Below, piece by piece: positions 54,048 to 62,352 of a stretch of 64,000 bases of DNA; positions within the stretch are counted from its first letter, which is position 1; each line of letters begins with the position of its first letter. Made by a program: the position numbers and the translations under genes. The notes below the pieces were generated by a model. That model searched no databases and was not told the DNA's origin. It saw nothing but the letters and a program-made list of their open reading frames with translations. Origin of the DNA: Prosthecobacter fusiformis (GTDB lineage Bacteria > Verrucomicrobiota > Verrucomicrobiia > Verrucomicrobiales > Verrucomicrobiaceae); assembly GCF_004364345.1 (NCBI RefSeq), contig NZ_SOCA01000003.1, forward strand, positions 62,001-126,000, written 5' to 3'.

Positions 54048-54977
54048 CTACTTCATCACCGGCTCACCCAGATGCTTCTTGAAGAACACGGCCGCGATCT
54101 CCACCGTCTCTGCACACCACGGATCACTCATCCAGAAAGGATGGGGTGCATATTTCAGCGTATGGACGTCGGTTTCGATGCCCAGGGCTTTCAGCTTCTC
54201 CATCATCTCCGCCCGGCCGATTTTCAGCGTATCCTTTTCACCTTCAATGAAGATCGTCGGTGGCACACCTGCACGCACATGCGTAATGGGGGAGGCCGCT
54301 TTGTACACATCTGGCTTCTCTTCCAAAGTACCGCCGAAAAACAGGATGGCACCTTCACTCTTCTTGCCCACGTTGGAGGTCACCAGATCCTGCGTCGCCG
54401 CCAAAACAATGGCCGCCTTCACTTCACTGGACTGGTCTTTAAAAGGCCCCTCGCCTTCAAACTCCGGCAGCCCGCTGGTCATCGCCGTCAGACCGGACAG
54501 GTGCCCACCTGCCGAGCCACCCATGCAGCCGATGCGCTCAGGATCAATCTTGAGCTCTTTAGCATGAGCACGCAGGCAGCGCAGTGCCGCCTTGCAGTCA
54601 TGGATCGCCGCCGGATACTTGGCCTCCGTGGAAAGGCGGTAGCTCACCAGAGCCGTCACAAAGCCACGCTGCGCCAGCCGCTCCATCATCGGCTTGTCTG
54701 CCTCCACCTGTCGCTTCTGCCAGCCACCGCCGTGGATGTCCAGGATGCACGGCCAGGTCCCCTCCGCATCCGGCACATAGACGTATAGCTCCACCGTATG
54801 CTCCGGATACTTCGCCACCTCCAGCGTCTTCAGGGTATATCCCGCCGGCGTTTGTGGAGTCAGCTTCTGCCACTTTGGACCCGCTGGCACCGGTTTTTTG
54901 ACCGCTGGCTTAGTTTCAGCCGCAGACAGCGCCGGGATGAGGCTCAGTGCCAGGAGAGAGACAAAAAGGGTTGTCAT
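54048..54977 (-). CDS. Secreted alpha/beta hydrolase (esterase/lipase, BD-FAE-like)
   Basis: A 309-residue secreted serine esterase with signal peptide MTTLFVSLLALSLIPALSAAE. Oxyanion-hole motif ILDIHGGGWQKRQ, nucleophile elbow IGCMGGSAGGHLSGL, catalytic region PTIFIEGEKDTLKIG (Asp) and the terminal ...HTLKYAPHPFW (His). This is the BD-FAE/hormone-sensitive-lipase-like branch common in polysaccharide-degrading bacteria, where it removes acetyl or feruloyl groups. The substrate is an inference. Confidence 0.88.
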   Translation of the reverse strand: MTTLFVSLLALSLIPALSAAETKPAVKKPVPAGPKWQKLTPQTPAGYTLKTLEVAKYPEHTVELYVYVPDAEGTWPCILDIHGGGWQKRQVEADKPMMERLAQRGFVTALVSYRLSTEAKYPAAIHDCKAALRCLRAHAKELKIDPERIGCMGGSAGGHLSGLTAMTSGLPEFEGEGPFKDQSSEVKAAIVLAATQDLVTSNVGKKSEGAILFFGGTLEEKPDVYKAASPITHVRAGVPPTIFIEGEKDTLKIGRAEMMEKLKALGIETDVHTLKYAPHPFWMSDPWCAETVEIAAVFFKKHLGEPVMK

Positions 54978-55034
54978 AAAATTAAAATCAGTCAGCAGAG
55001 ATAGTGCAACAGGCCGGTTGAAGACTCCAACCGA

Positions 55035-55661
55035 TTATTCTTCCTCCTCCGTATCATCCTCATTGGGATCATTCAGGAAAATCTTGATGCCTCGTTCCTC
55101 CAGCGCATAGCGGATGTCTTCAATGTCCTGGTCATCCACACTCATCCACACACTGGCCCGCCCCTCATCTGCACCAGGCCGCTTCCCGGAGGAAGAGTGA
55201 TAGGCAAAGCCGAACCGCCCGTAAAAGGGCAGCGTGGCCGCTGTGGTGTTCACCCACACCTCCTGCGGCCGCACCTCACACTCCAGCAGCGCGAGGCGCG
55301 CGGCCAGCAGCGTCGTGCCAAATCCCTGCCGGTGATATTCCCCATGCACCATGCCATGGACCAGCGTCGCAGTGTCGGAATCACCGATCAATTCCAGCCC
55401 GCCACAAGCCACAATTTCACCATCATGCTCGATGACCAAATAGTATGAAGTTCCTAATGCCAGGAACTCGATATACGCCTCCAGGCCCTCCTCACTCAGA
55501 TAATCCGGCGCATTTGACCGGTAGATTTCCACACAGGCTTCTAGATCTTCCGGCTCGAATTCGCGGATGCGGCAAAGCATCAGCTTCGGCGCAATCGCTT
55601 GTAGCAGAAGGGAAAGCGGCTGCTCAGGCTCAGATTCGGAATCAAATTCGCTGTAGGACAT
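55035..55661 (-). CDS. GNAT family N-acetyltransferase
   Basis: A 208-residue acetyltransferase from ATG 55661 (MSYSEFDSESEPEQPLS). The core shows IREFEPEDLEACVEIYRSNAPDYL, YYLVIEHDGEIVACGGLELI, the acetyl-CoA loop MVHGEYHRQGFGTTLLAARLALLE, VWVNTTAATLPFYGRFGFAYH. Acidic residues are unusually frequent at both ends (DSESEPEQ, NDPNEDDTEEEE at the C-terminus). The substrate is unknown. Confidence 0.88.
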   Translation of the reverse strand: MSYSEFDSESEPEQPLSLLLQAIAPKLMLCRIREFEPEDLEACVEIYRSNAPDYLSEEGLEAYIEFLALGTSYYLVIEHDGEIVACGGLELIGDSDTATLVHGMVHGEYHRQGFGTTLLAARLALLECEVRPQEVWVNTTAATLPFYGRFGFAYHSSSGKRPGADEGRASVWMSVDDQDIEDIRYALEERGIKIFLNDPNEDDTEEEE

Positions 55662-55726
55662 GGGGGGCTGTCTGTGTAAGTGGCAGGGGCTCCCGTCAAG
55701 GGTGGCAGGAGACGTTCTGGTACAAA

Positions 55727-55763
55727 AAAGAACCGCCATCCCTCATCGGAATGGCGGTTCTTT
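55727..55763 (-). terminator. Intrinsic terminator after the basic 107-residue protein gene
   Basis: A perfect 13-bp stem AAAGAACCGCCAT / ATGGCGGTTCTTT with an 11-nt loop. On the minus strand it is followed by a run of six T, so it ends the small gene at 55782. Confidence 0.85.
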
Positions 55764-55781
55764 GGATAAAAAAGGAGGTAA

Positions 55782-56105
55782 TTAACGGGCGACCACGGCA
55801 GCCGTGCGGGCCGCGATAGTGGCCTGATGAGCAGCGCGGAGGCCTTCCAGACCACGATAAGTCTTGCTGACCTTGGCACAAAGGCCGCGGCTAACCAGGC
55901 CTTGAAGCTTCTCATAAGAGCGCAGACGGAGCATCTCTTCGCCCCCGCTGACTGCGTTCTTCAGTTTCAAATTGTCGTAAACCAGTTTGAACAACGCGTT
56001 GAACTCAAGTGTGTCCCCAGCGGACAATACATTGACGAGCTCATCGGTTACATGGTCAGGGACGCGGCGGGAGAAACGTGTTTTGCGAGTCGGTGTCGTA
56101 GCCAT
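55782..56105 (-). CDS. Small basic protein of unknown function
   Basis: A 107-residue, basic, helical protein from ATG 56105 (MATTPTRKTRFSRRVPDHVTDELVNVL). Repeated helices (EFNALFKLVYDNLKLKNAVSGGEEMLRLRSYEKLQGLVSRGLCAKV) end in an Ala-rich tail (ARTAAVVAR). It has its own good terminator and may bind nucleic acid, by charge only; no named family is recognised. Confidence 0.75.
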   Translation of the reverse strand: MATTPTRKTRFSRRVPDHVTDELVNVLSAGDTLEFNALFKLVYDNLKLKNAVSGGEEMLRLRSYEKLQGLVSRGLCAKVSKTYRGLEGLRAAHQATIAARTAAVVAR

Positions 56106-56218
56106 AGAGGACATAAGAATAACACGTTTTTCAAAAGTTGCGACGTATTTGTGATAAGAAATGTTATTTCTCCCATCAGCGGTTTTCCCTGATAGAAAGC
56201 CGCTTCCAGCACGTTTTT

Positions 56219-56234
56219 TGGCACTGTTTATGCG
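56219..56234 (+). promoter_or_regulatory. Second sigma-54-like site, pointing into the 3' end of the beta-propeller gene
   Basis: TGGCACTGTTTATGCG has TGGCAC and the GG-N10-GC spacing, and shares a TTTTGGCAC-N3-TATGC core with the Hsp20 promoter candidate. Transcription from it would run antisense to the beta-propeller gene. No coding gene lies downstream on this strand. Confidence 0.35.
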
Positions 56235-56268
56235 GCATCCACTTCTGCCCGTCTCTGCGCGCTAACCT

Positions 56269-57582
56269 TTAGTGTTGTGCAATTTTAAACAGTTGCTTTT
56301 TCGTGCGGATAAAAAGCGCACCTTCCGCCACAGCAGGCGCAGCCGTCATCGCATCTGGCAGCACATTCTCCGCCAGGATCTTGAACGCAGGCCCCGCATC
56401 CAGCACCCGCGTATCACCACGGTCATTGCTGAAATACAGGCGGTCCCCTGCCGCGATCGGGCTAGGCAGATGCTGCCCAGACAGCCGCTCCTCCCACACA
56501 TCCTCACCCGTCAGCGGATTCATGCATGTTACGATCCCGCCACGCGTGATCTGAAACAGCAGCCCATTCACCAGCACCGGGCAGGCCTCGCTGGCATTGC
56601 GCTTCTCCCGGTCCCACAGCACATGGCTTTCCGTGATGTCCCCCTTCATCTGCTCGTCAATTTTAACCCCGATGGTATGCGCCCTTTCAGAGCCCGTATT
56701 CAGGATCAGCACCTTCTGGTAAATCAGTGGCCGGATCGCCGCATTGAACCCCCCATGGCGGATCGTCCACAGTTCCTTCCCCGTATCCACGGCATAACCA
56801 AAAGCTGCGCGTGATCCCACAGAAACCAGCGTCTGCACCCCGCCCAGGTCGAAGACGCTCGGCGTATGATACGCCTTCCGCATGTCACCCTCACGCGTCG
56901 GGTGGCCTTCTGCATCCAGGTCGCCATAGTCCGTGGTACGGTTCGTCTTCCACACCGTTTCCCCCGTCTTCTTATTCAGCGCCGTCACATACTGTTGGTC
57001 GATGCCGTCAAACGTTAGGATCAGCAGATCCTGATGAATGATCGGGGAGGACCCCGGCCCGCGATAATGCCGGGCATTGATGTCCCGCCGCTCCCAGACC
57101 TTCTTGCCCGTCAGCGGATCGATCCTTGCCGTGCCATACGTGCCGAAGTGCACATACAGCGCATCCGCCTCCAGCACTGGCGATGGTGCCGCATAATTGT
57201 TCAGCGGATTGCCCAGCCCTTCCGGTTCCGCATTCTCAAAGACCAGCTCATGATGCACCACCTTGCCCGTGTGCCGGTCGATGCCATAAACAAACTGCTT
57301 CTTCCCATCCGTCGTCGCCGAGGTAAACCAGATCCTATCCCCCCCGATGACAGGTGAACTATGCCCATCATCTTCCAGGTCCACCTTCCACACAATGTTC
57401 TCACCCGTCTCTGAATTCCACTTCAGCGGCAGCTTCTCCGCCTCCGCCACAGGCACCACCCCATCAAAGGTCGGCCCATTTTTATCCGGCCAAAAAACCG
57501 GAGTCGTAGCAGGCTGCGCCGCAAGAGCCGCCGCAAAGGCAAGCGTGGAAAGCTGAAAACGAAAAGTGAAAGACATGCGCAT
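56269..57582 (-). CDS. Exported PQQ-type beta-propeller repeat protein
   Basis: A 437-residue secreted protein with signal peptide (FTFRFQLSTLAFAAALAAQ) and repeats with the W-motif DPLTGKKVWERRDI, KKTGETVWKTNRT, AVDTGKELWTIRHG, NPLTGEDVWEERLSG and YGIDRHTGKVVHHE, i.e. about six to seven blades as in PQQ-dependent dehydrogenases and BamB. No cofactor-binding dehydrogenase residues were identified, so it is probably a propeller scaffold or binding protein. Such proteins are numerous in verrucomicrobia and planctomycetes. Confidence 0.87.
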   Translation of the reverse strand: MRMSFTFRFQLSTLAFAAALAAQPATTPVFWPDKNGPTFDGVVPVAEAEKLPLKWNSETGENIVWKVDLEDDGHSSPVIGGDRIWFTSATTDGKKQFVYGIDRHTGKVVHHELVFENAEPEGLGNPLNNYAAPSPVLEADALYVHFGTYGTARIDPLTGKKVWERRDINARHYRGPGSSPIIHQDLLILTFDGIDQQYVTALNKKTGETVWKTNRTTDYGDLDAEGHPTREGDMRKAYHTPSVFDLGGVQTLVSVGSRAAFGYAVDTGKELWTIRHGGFNAAIRPLIYQKVLILNTGSERAHTIGVKIDEQMKGDITESHVLWDREKRNASEACPVLVNGLLFQITRGGIVTCMNPLTGEDVWEERLSGQHLPSPIAAGDRLYFSNDRGDTRVLDAGPAFKILAENVLPDAMTAAPAVAEGALFIRTKKQLFKIAQH

Positions 57583-58146
57583 CTAGTCACGAGCCATACA
57601 CCCCGCTTCTTGCAACCCATCCACCCAAAACCACCGCCTCCCCCACCCCACGTTCAGGCAGATGTCACTCAAGCCGCTGCCTAGGGCGGCCGCTCCGCCT
57701 GGCGAGCTGCACCCGCAGCGCGTGGCCCAGGCTGCGCAGCCGATGAGAATCATGTCGCAGTCTGAGGCTCGGTCTCGTTTACTGGACACGGACCTTGGAG
57801 CCCACCCGGGCGGCCCGTTGGTTCAGGGTCCTGAACATCTTCTTCGCCTTGGTGGGGCCGTCGGCCAATGTTCCCCGATGCTGCAATTCAAAACCGTAGG
57901 CGTTCTGGCGCGGCACGGCGATTGCGGTGGCTGTGTAAGTCTGGGTATCGATGATGAACCGGTCATAGCCGGAGGCCACCAGCTTGCTGCCGGGCAGAGA
58001 ACGACCCCGGCCCCGTTGGTCTTCACGAAGTTTTCGCCCAGCGCCACCGCAGGCTAGGTCAAGATGGCCCCACTCCGTGAGGTCTGGGGCCGAGCAAGAA
58101 AACAAGGAGTGACGGCATCCTGCCGTCATCGACCATCCAAGGCCGC
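57583..58146. other. Gene-poor 564-bp stretch with a degraded remnant
   Basis: Apart from the pseudogene fragment listed at 57779-58056 I see no gene here. The GC content is high and uneven and several long out-of-frame stretches occur, as is common in GC-rich non-coding DNA. Confidence 0.55.
57779..58056 (-). pseudogene. Frameshifted C-terminal fragment of an unknown gene
   Basis: The minus strand reads ALGENFVKTNGAG in one frame and, after a shift near 58005, continues in another frame as SLPGSKLVASGYDRFIIDT, then QTYTATAIAVPRQNAYGFEL and a basic end RAARVGSKVRVQ before a stop. The two pieces join sensibly but no start codon or upstream part remains; a stop sits just before the first piece. 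It may be a remnant of a larger gene cut by rearrangement, or a sequencing error. The family is not recognised. Confidence 0.4.
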
Positions 58147-58782
58147 CTACTTCACCTCAACGACATCCGTCACATCCAGCTGGATGAACTGGCCGTTGTA
58201 CGGCTGCGGGGCGGGCGCGATTTCAGGCACCACGAGTTTGGCGAAGTTGGTGATCATGCGGCCGTTCTGGCCGTCGCCGTGGAAGGTGAGCGTGGCGCCG
58301 CCTTCGATCTCGACGGTGGCGGTGTAGTCGAGCGTGAAGATGCGGTGGCCCACCTTGTCATCGCGGTTGAAAAAGAAATGGGTGGCCGGGGCGGAGACGG
58401 TGAGCTGGTAGATGTTGTAAGTGGCGTTGTTGGGACTGCCGCCGATGTAAAAACGCTCGCCAACCTGCTGGCCGTCTTTGTACATCATCGGCTCCACCAC
58501 ACCGCGCACGCGCAGGGTCACCCGGTAACGCTTGCCGGGTTCACCGCCGAAGGTTTTCACATCGGTGAACTTGTCATTCGTTTTGGGATCCTCGGTCATG
58601 CGTGCCGAGGTGCCGTCCGCTCCGGGCTTGGGGTTCTCCGGCATCGGCTCCTTGCAGGGAAACTCAAAGCGGTAGCCGTCGATGCTGGCCGCCACCTTTT
58701 TCAAATCATCGGCCGCAGATGCTGAGGCGGCGCTGAACCAGACACTGACGGACAAGCAGGCGAGGAAAGAAAGGCGGTTCAT
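58147..58782 (-). CDS. Exported beta-sandwich protein of unknown function
   Basis: A 211-residue protein from ATG 58782 with signal peptide (MNRLSFLACLSVSVWFSAASASA) and the strand pattern of a sugar-binding sandwich: DGYRFEFPCKEPMPENPKPG, RYRVTLRVRGVVEPMMYKDGQ, TYNIYQLTVSAPATHFFFNRD, IFTLDYTATVEIEGGATLTFHGDGQNGRMITNFAKL. No family is certain. It stands between the degraded fragment and the TPR-MBL gene. Confidence 0.72.
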   Translation of the reverse strand: MNRLSFLACLSVSVWFSAASASAADDLKKVAASIDGYRFEFPCKEPMPENPKPGADGTSARMTEDPKTNDKFTDVKTFGGEPGKRYRVTLRVRGVVEPMMYKDGQQVGERFYIGGSPNNATYNIYQLTVSAPATHFFFNRDDKVGHRIFTLDYTATVEIEGGATLTFHGDGQNGRMITNFAKLVVPEIAPAPQPYNGQFIQLDVTDVVEVK

Positions 58783-59040
58783 GGAAGGGTTGGTTGGTGG
58801 AGTGGTGGATGAATGAGGCTGAGGTAACCTGATGCCGAGCATGAGCAGGTTTGCGCTCGCCGTCGAGTGCGTAGATGAATCTGCTCCAAAGCCCCCTTTG
58901 TCCAGGGTGCGGCTCCCATTTTGATCAGGCGGGCGGTCTCCAGACGTAGGTTCAGTGGCTCTTTTGAAAGATGATCACGCGCATCCCTCGGTGAGGCGAC
59001 TTGATGGAAGTCATGTCAAACTGGGCCTCATTGCGGCCAG

Positions 59041-61479
59041 CTATCCGAGCGTGCAGCCCGGACAAAGATAAGCCAGGCTGCCGAACTTATCGGTTGGAGG
59101 AGCCACCTTGACCTCCGCAAATGGTGTCGGCTTTTTACACTCGGTGCATTCGATGTCCAAGGACGGCAACCGGAGGTGCATCGCAAGGCCCGTAGGCAGT
59201 ACGTCCTTCACGCCGGACAGTTGGCGCAAACCCTTGACCAAGGGAATGCGCAAGTCCGTAAATCCCGCCCAGAATTCACCGATGAGTGCCAGCTTCGGCT
59301 TGCATTCCTTCAGCAACCGCGCCGTGCCGCGATAGCCCAGATGGACGTCTTTGAGTTTCGAGGCATCTCGAAGCTCTTCGATGCTTGGCTGGCTAATGTG
59401 TGCGATCAAAACATCGCACTTGGAAAGATGCTGGTGCAGGTCCATAAAGTAAGCGGTATCCGCTGTGTAGCCGATCCGTAAGACCGTTTCGCCTTTATCG
59501 TCGAGCAATTCCACCATCATTCCCAGGGCGTGTTGTACGTCAGTCCCGTGGTTGACCTTAAAGGGAGTGATGCGCAGCGGGATCTTTGCGGGGTGCTGGC
59601 CTAAATCGAGCGGCTGCGGAAACCCGCTTCCCATGACGATCGGCGGGTGCTGATGCTGCGGCTCATCAAACCCGAATTTTGTCGCCGTACTCGTATCTTC
59701 ATCCCATAGCAAAACGTAGGGCTTGCTGCCAGATGCATTCGTGGAAGCCAGGCGTTTGTAGAGTTCATAGCGGAGGTCGTCGATGTGCTTGAGGTCGCTG
59801 TTATGGTCGGGATGATTGTGGCTCACCACCACAGCGGCGATTTCCCGCCCGTGATAACCGGCATCGTGAAAGTTTCGCAGAAAGTCGAATCCAGGATCAA
59901 TCACGATTCCATAACCGCGCCACTTCAGGAAATACCCTCCTCCGCGCCAGCGCCGCTCAGAGCCTTCAAGGAGGGTGACGGCACTGCTCCAGCCACGCAG
60001 AATGCTCAGCGTGCTGTCTCGCCCGGAATCAGCCTTCTTGATGTACCTGTCGTATTGCGTATCTCCGGCTTCGTTGATCGCCGCGATGATCCCCTCTTCG
60101 ATTTCAGCCGTATCACCACCTGTCGCAGGTCTTGCCATCATGGCACGGTCATCCGAAGAAAGCGCAGCAGGAGCGATCTTCGATCTCAAGATCTGCAAGC
60201 CGTGGCGAGCGCGAGCGTGATCACTACCTTGAGTGTCTGTGCTCGTTAGCGCTTTCTGGTAGGCACTTTCGGCTTCCTCCAGTTTTCCCGCGTCCACATA
60301 CGTCTGAGCAAGATTAGTCCACGCTTTTGCGGGCATTTGGAAGTTCGGATCGTCAAGAGCTTTTTGGTAGGCCTTGATCGCCTCGTCGTGCTCGCCTTTG
60401 ACTCCTAGTGCGTTGCCGAGGTTGTTCCAAGTGTCTCCAGGTGTAGCGTAGTTGGGATCGTCAAGAGCTTTGCGGTAGGCCTTGATCGCCTCGTCGTGCT
60501 CGACTTTGTCTCCTAGTGCGTTGCCGATGTTGTGCCAAGTGTTCCCAGGTGTAGCATAGTTTGGATCGTCAAGAGCCTTGCGGTAGGCCTTGATCGCCTC
60601 GTCGTGTTCGCCTTTGTCTCGTAGTGCGATGCCGAGGTTGTTCCAAGTGTCTCCAGGTGTAGCGTAGTTCGGATCGTCAAGAGCCTTGCGGTAGGCCTTG
60701 ATCGCCTCGTCGTGTTCGCCTTTGTCTCGTAGTGCGATGCCGAGGTTGTTCCAAGTGTCTCCAGGTGTAGCGTAGTTCGGATCGTCAAGAGCCTTTTGGT
60801 AGGCCTTGATCGCCTCATCGTAATCGCCTTTGGCTCCTAGTGCGTTTCCGATGTTGTGCCAAGTGTTTCCAGGTGTAGCATAGTTCGGATCGTCAAGAGC
60901 CTTTTGGTAGGCCTTGATCGCCTCGTCGTAATCGCCTTTGGCTCCTAGTGCGTTTCCGATGTTGTGCCAAGTGTTTCCAGGTGTAGCATAGTTCGGATCG
61001 TCAAGAGCCTTTTGGTAGGCCTTGATCGCCACGTCATAATCGCCTTTGGCTCCTAGTGCGTTTCCGAGGTTGTGCCAAGTGTTTCCAGGTTGATCGAGTT
61101 TAGCATCTTCGAGGGCTTCGCGGTAGGCCTTGATTGCTTCGTCGTACTGGCCACTCCCTTGAGAAGCGGAGCCTCGAACAAACTGAAGCAATCCTTGCCA
61201 ACGCTCGGGCACGCTGGACTGCGTCTCGGCAACAAACTTGAGAGCCTTGTCGAACTCGCCAGTTTGACTAAGTCGGCTCGCTTCGATCAAACCCTTTGCC
61301 CACGCCCAACCTTGAGCATCTGCAAATTCCATTGCCGCCTTGGATGCAGAATCCTGTGCCAACACCTTTCTTCCGCGAAGTGCCTGCTGCTTCCGGGCAG
61401 CCCAGAAGAGGCGGCTGAACTCGGCCTCCTGATCATCCTTGGAGCGCTTCGAGGCCTTTTTCCGCAGTGATGGTTGCAT
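59041..61479 (-). CDS. TPR array fused to MBL-fold metallohydrolase and zinc ribbon
   Basis: An 812-residue fusion, cytoplasmic (no signal peptide). Residues 1-130: helical lead. Residues 133-384: seven 36-residue TPR units, for example NTWHNIGNALGAKGDYDEA, then IKAYQKALDDPNYATPG, nearly identical to each other. About 385-411: a diverged eighth TPR. From about 500: a metallo-beta-lactamase fold with HNHPDH at 554-559 (HxHxDH intact), then VNHGTDVQHALGM, GYTADTAYF (Asp) and KLALIGEFW. The C-terminus has CTECKK and a CPGC pair, a likely zinc ribbon. The repeats are 108-bp units in the DNA, so copy number may vary. Function unknown: a protein-binding sensor joined to a hydrolase (nuclease or lipid/second-messenger type) is inference. 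The flanks are AT-rich or gene-poor. Confidence 0.88.
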   Translation of the reverse strand: MQPSLRKKASKRSKDDQEAEFSRLFWAARKQQALRGRKVLAQDSASKAAMEFADAQGWAWAKGLIEASRLSQTGEFDKALKFVAETQSSVPERWQGLLQFVRGSASQGSGQYDEAIKAYREALEDAKLDQPGNTWHNLGNALGAKGDYDVAIKAYQKALDDPNYATPGNTWHNIGNALGAKGDYDEAIKAYQKALDDPNYATPGNTWHNIGNALGAKGDYDEAIKAYQKALDDPNYATPGDTWNNLGIALRDKGEHDEAIKAYRKALDDPNYATPGDTWNNLGIALRDKGEHDEAIKAYRKALDDPNYATPGNTWHNIGNALGDKVEHDEAIKAYRKALDDPNYATPGDTWNNLGNALGVKGEHDEAIKAYQKALDDPNFQMPAKAWTNLAQTYVDAGKLEEAESAYQKALTSTDTQGSDHARARHGLQILRSKIAPAALSSDDRAMMARPATGGDTAEIEEGIIAAINEAGDTQYDRYIKKADSGRDSTLSILRGWSSAVTLLEGSERRWRGGGYFLKWRGYGIVIDPGFDFLRNFHDAGYHGREIAAVVVSHNHPDHNSDLKHIDDLRYELYKRLASTNASGSKPYVLLWDEDTSTATKFGFDEPQHQHPPIVMGSGFPQPLDLGQHPAKIPLRITPFKVNHGTDVQHALGMMVELLDDKGETVLRIGYTADTAYFMDLHQHLSKCDVLIAHISQPSIEELRDASKLKDVHLGYRGTARLLKECKPKLALIGEFWAGFTDLRIPLVKGLRQLSGVKDVLPTGLAMHLRLPSLDIECTECKKPTPFAEVKVAPPTDKFGSLAYLCPGCTLG
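60328..61083 (-). repeat. Seven tandem 108-bp repeats within the TPR-MBL gene
   Basis: A 756-bp array of 7 x 108 bp units coding 36-residue TPR units. Two adjacent units (the third and second full ones) appear identical at the protein level, as do the fourth and fifth, which points to recent unit duplication or conversion. Confidence 0.9.
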
Positions 61480-61714
61480 CGTGGATCATAGAGGGTCGCC
61501 GTTTGCGACACAACATTTTCTAAAATTGATGAGCAAATCTCCCATATTAAAAGGGTGCTTACCAAATCCCGACCTTTCCGCGCACCTACTGCTTAATTTA
61601 TCCAATTTTCCTAATATGGAAAAAAGCGTAACTATAGCGTTAAAAATGAAGGACTGTGGTTCGCGTTTTAATCGACGGTTAGTTGACTGGGCTCGGAACG
61701 ACCACGGCCCCCTC
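61480..61714. promoter_or_regulatory. AT-rich upstream region of the TPR-MBL gene
   Basis: A 235-bp stretch, distinctly AT-rich, without a gene. Two 8-bp halves, CCATATTA (about 61540) and TAATATGG (about 61613), form an inverted repeat with a wide spacer. No clear -35/-10 pair was found for the minus strand. The contrast in composition with the neighbouring tesA gene suggests a boundary of acquired DNA. Confidence 0.45.
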
Positions 61715-62350
61715 CTACAACATCCCTCTCACCTTCGCCCAAACCAGCTCAGCGATCTTCCGCTGCCCCTCCGCCGTCGGATGAATCCGGTCCGCCTGAT
61801 TCAGCTTCTCATCGCCGCCGACGCCTTCGAGCAGGAAGGGGAGCAATTCCGTCTTCTCGGTCTCCGCCACTTTCGGAAATATCATCTTGAAGGACTCGAC
61901 GTACTTGGGGCCGAGGTTGTCGGGCATTTGCATGCCGGCGATGAGGATCTTCATGGCGGGGTTCTTGGCGCGAGCTTTGGCGATGATGCCCACCAGATTC
62001 TTTTCGGTCTGCTCCGGTGACACTCCGCGCAGGCCGTCGTTGCCGCCCAGGGCGATGACCAGCACGTCCGCACCGCGCTGGCCCAGCGCCCAGTCGATCC
62101 GTCTTAAGCCGCCCGCTGTGGTGTCGCCGCTGACGCCGGCATTCACCACTTCATAGGCCAGGCCCTCGGCATCGGCTTTCTTTTGCAGCAGGGCGGGATA
62201 GGCCTCGTCACGCTCCAGCCCGTAGCCGGCGGTGATGCTGTCGCCCAGAATGACGATTCTTTTCTTTCCTTCGCCTGCGGCTTGCGCCAGCAGCGTAGCT
62301 TTTCCGCCGAATGATGCGGCCATCAGCAGTCCGAACACCAGCCATTTCAT
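61715..62350 (-). CDS. tesA: Arylesterase / lysophospholipase TesA-like SGNH hydrolase
   Basis: A 211-residue exported esterase from ATG 62350 (MKWLVFGLLMAASFGG; an ATG at 62359 overlaps the divergent gene). SGNH blocks: GDSITAGYG (block I), AGVSGDTTAGGL (II), IALGGNDGLRGV (III) and DRIHPTAEGQ (V). It corresponds to E. coli TesA, a periplasmic thioesterase/lysophospholipase L1. Divergent from a ybbA-like ABC gene, as in E. coli, supporting conserved synteny. Confidence 0.93.
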   Translation of the reverse strand: MKWLVFGLLMAASFGGKATLLAQAAGEGKKRIVILGDSITAGYGLERDEAYPALLQKKADAEGLAYEVVNAGVSGDTTAGGLRRIDWALGQRGADVLVIALGGNDGLRGVSPEQTEKNLVGIIAKARAKNPAMKILIAGMQMPDNLGPKYVESFKMIFPKVAETEKTELLPFLLEGVGGDEKLNQADRIHPTAEGQRKIAELVWAKVRGML

Positions 62351-62352
62351 CC

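Noticed and set aside
58783..59040. Possible coding remnant (SKEPLNLRLETARLIKMG) upstream of the exported orphan
   Set aside because: No start codon, no family resemblance; too short to support as a gene or pseudogene.
60513..60818. Repetitive minus-strand frame MRRSRPTKRLLTIRTTLHLETLG within the TPR array
   Set aside because: It is the out-of-frame reading of the 108-bp repeats, not a real repeat protein.
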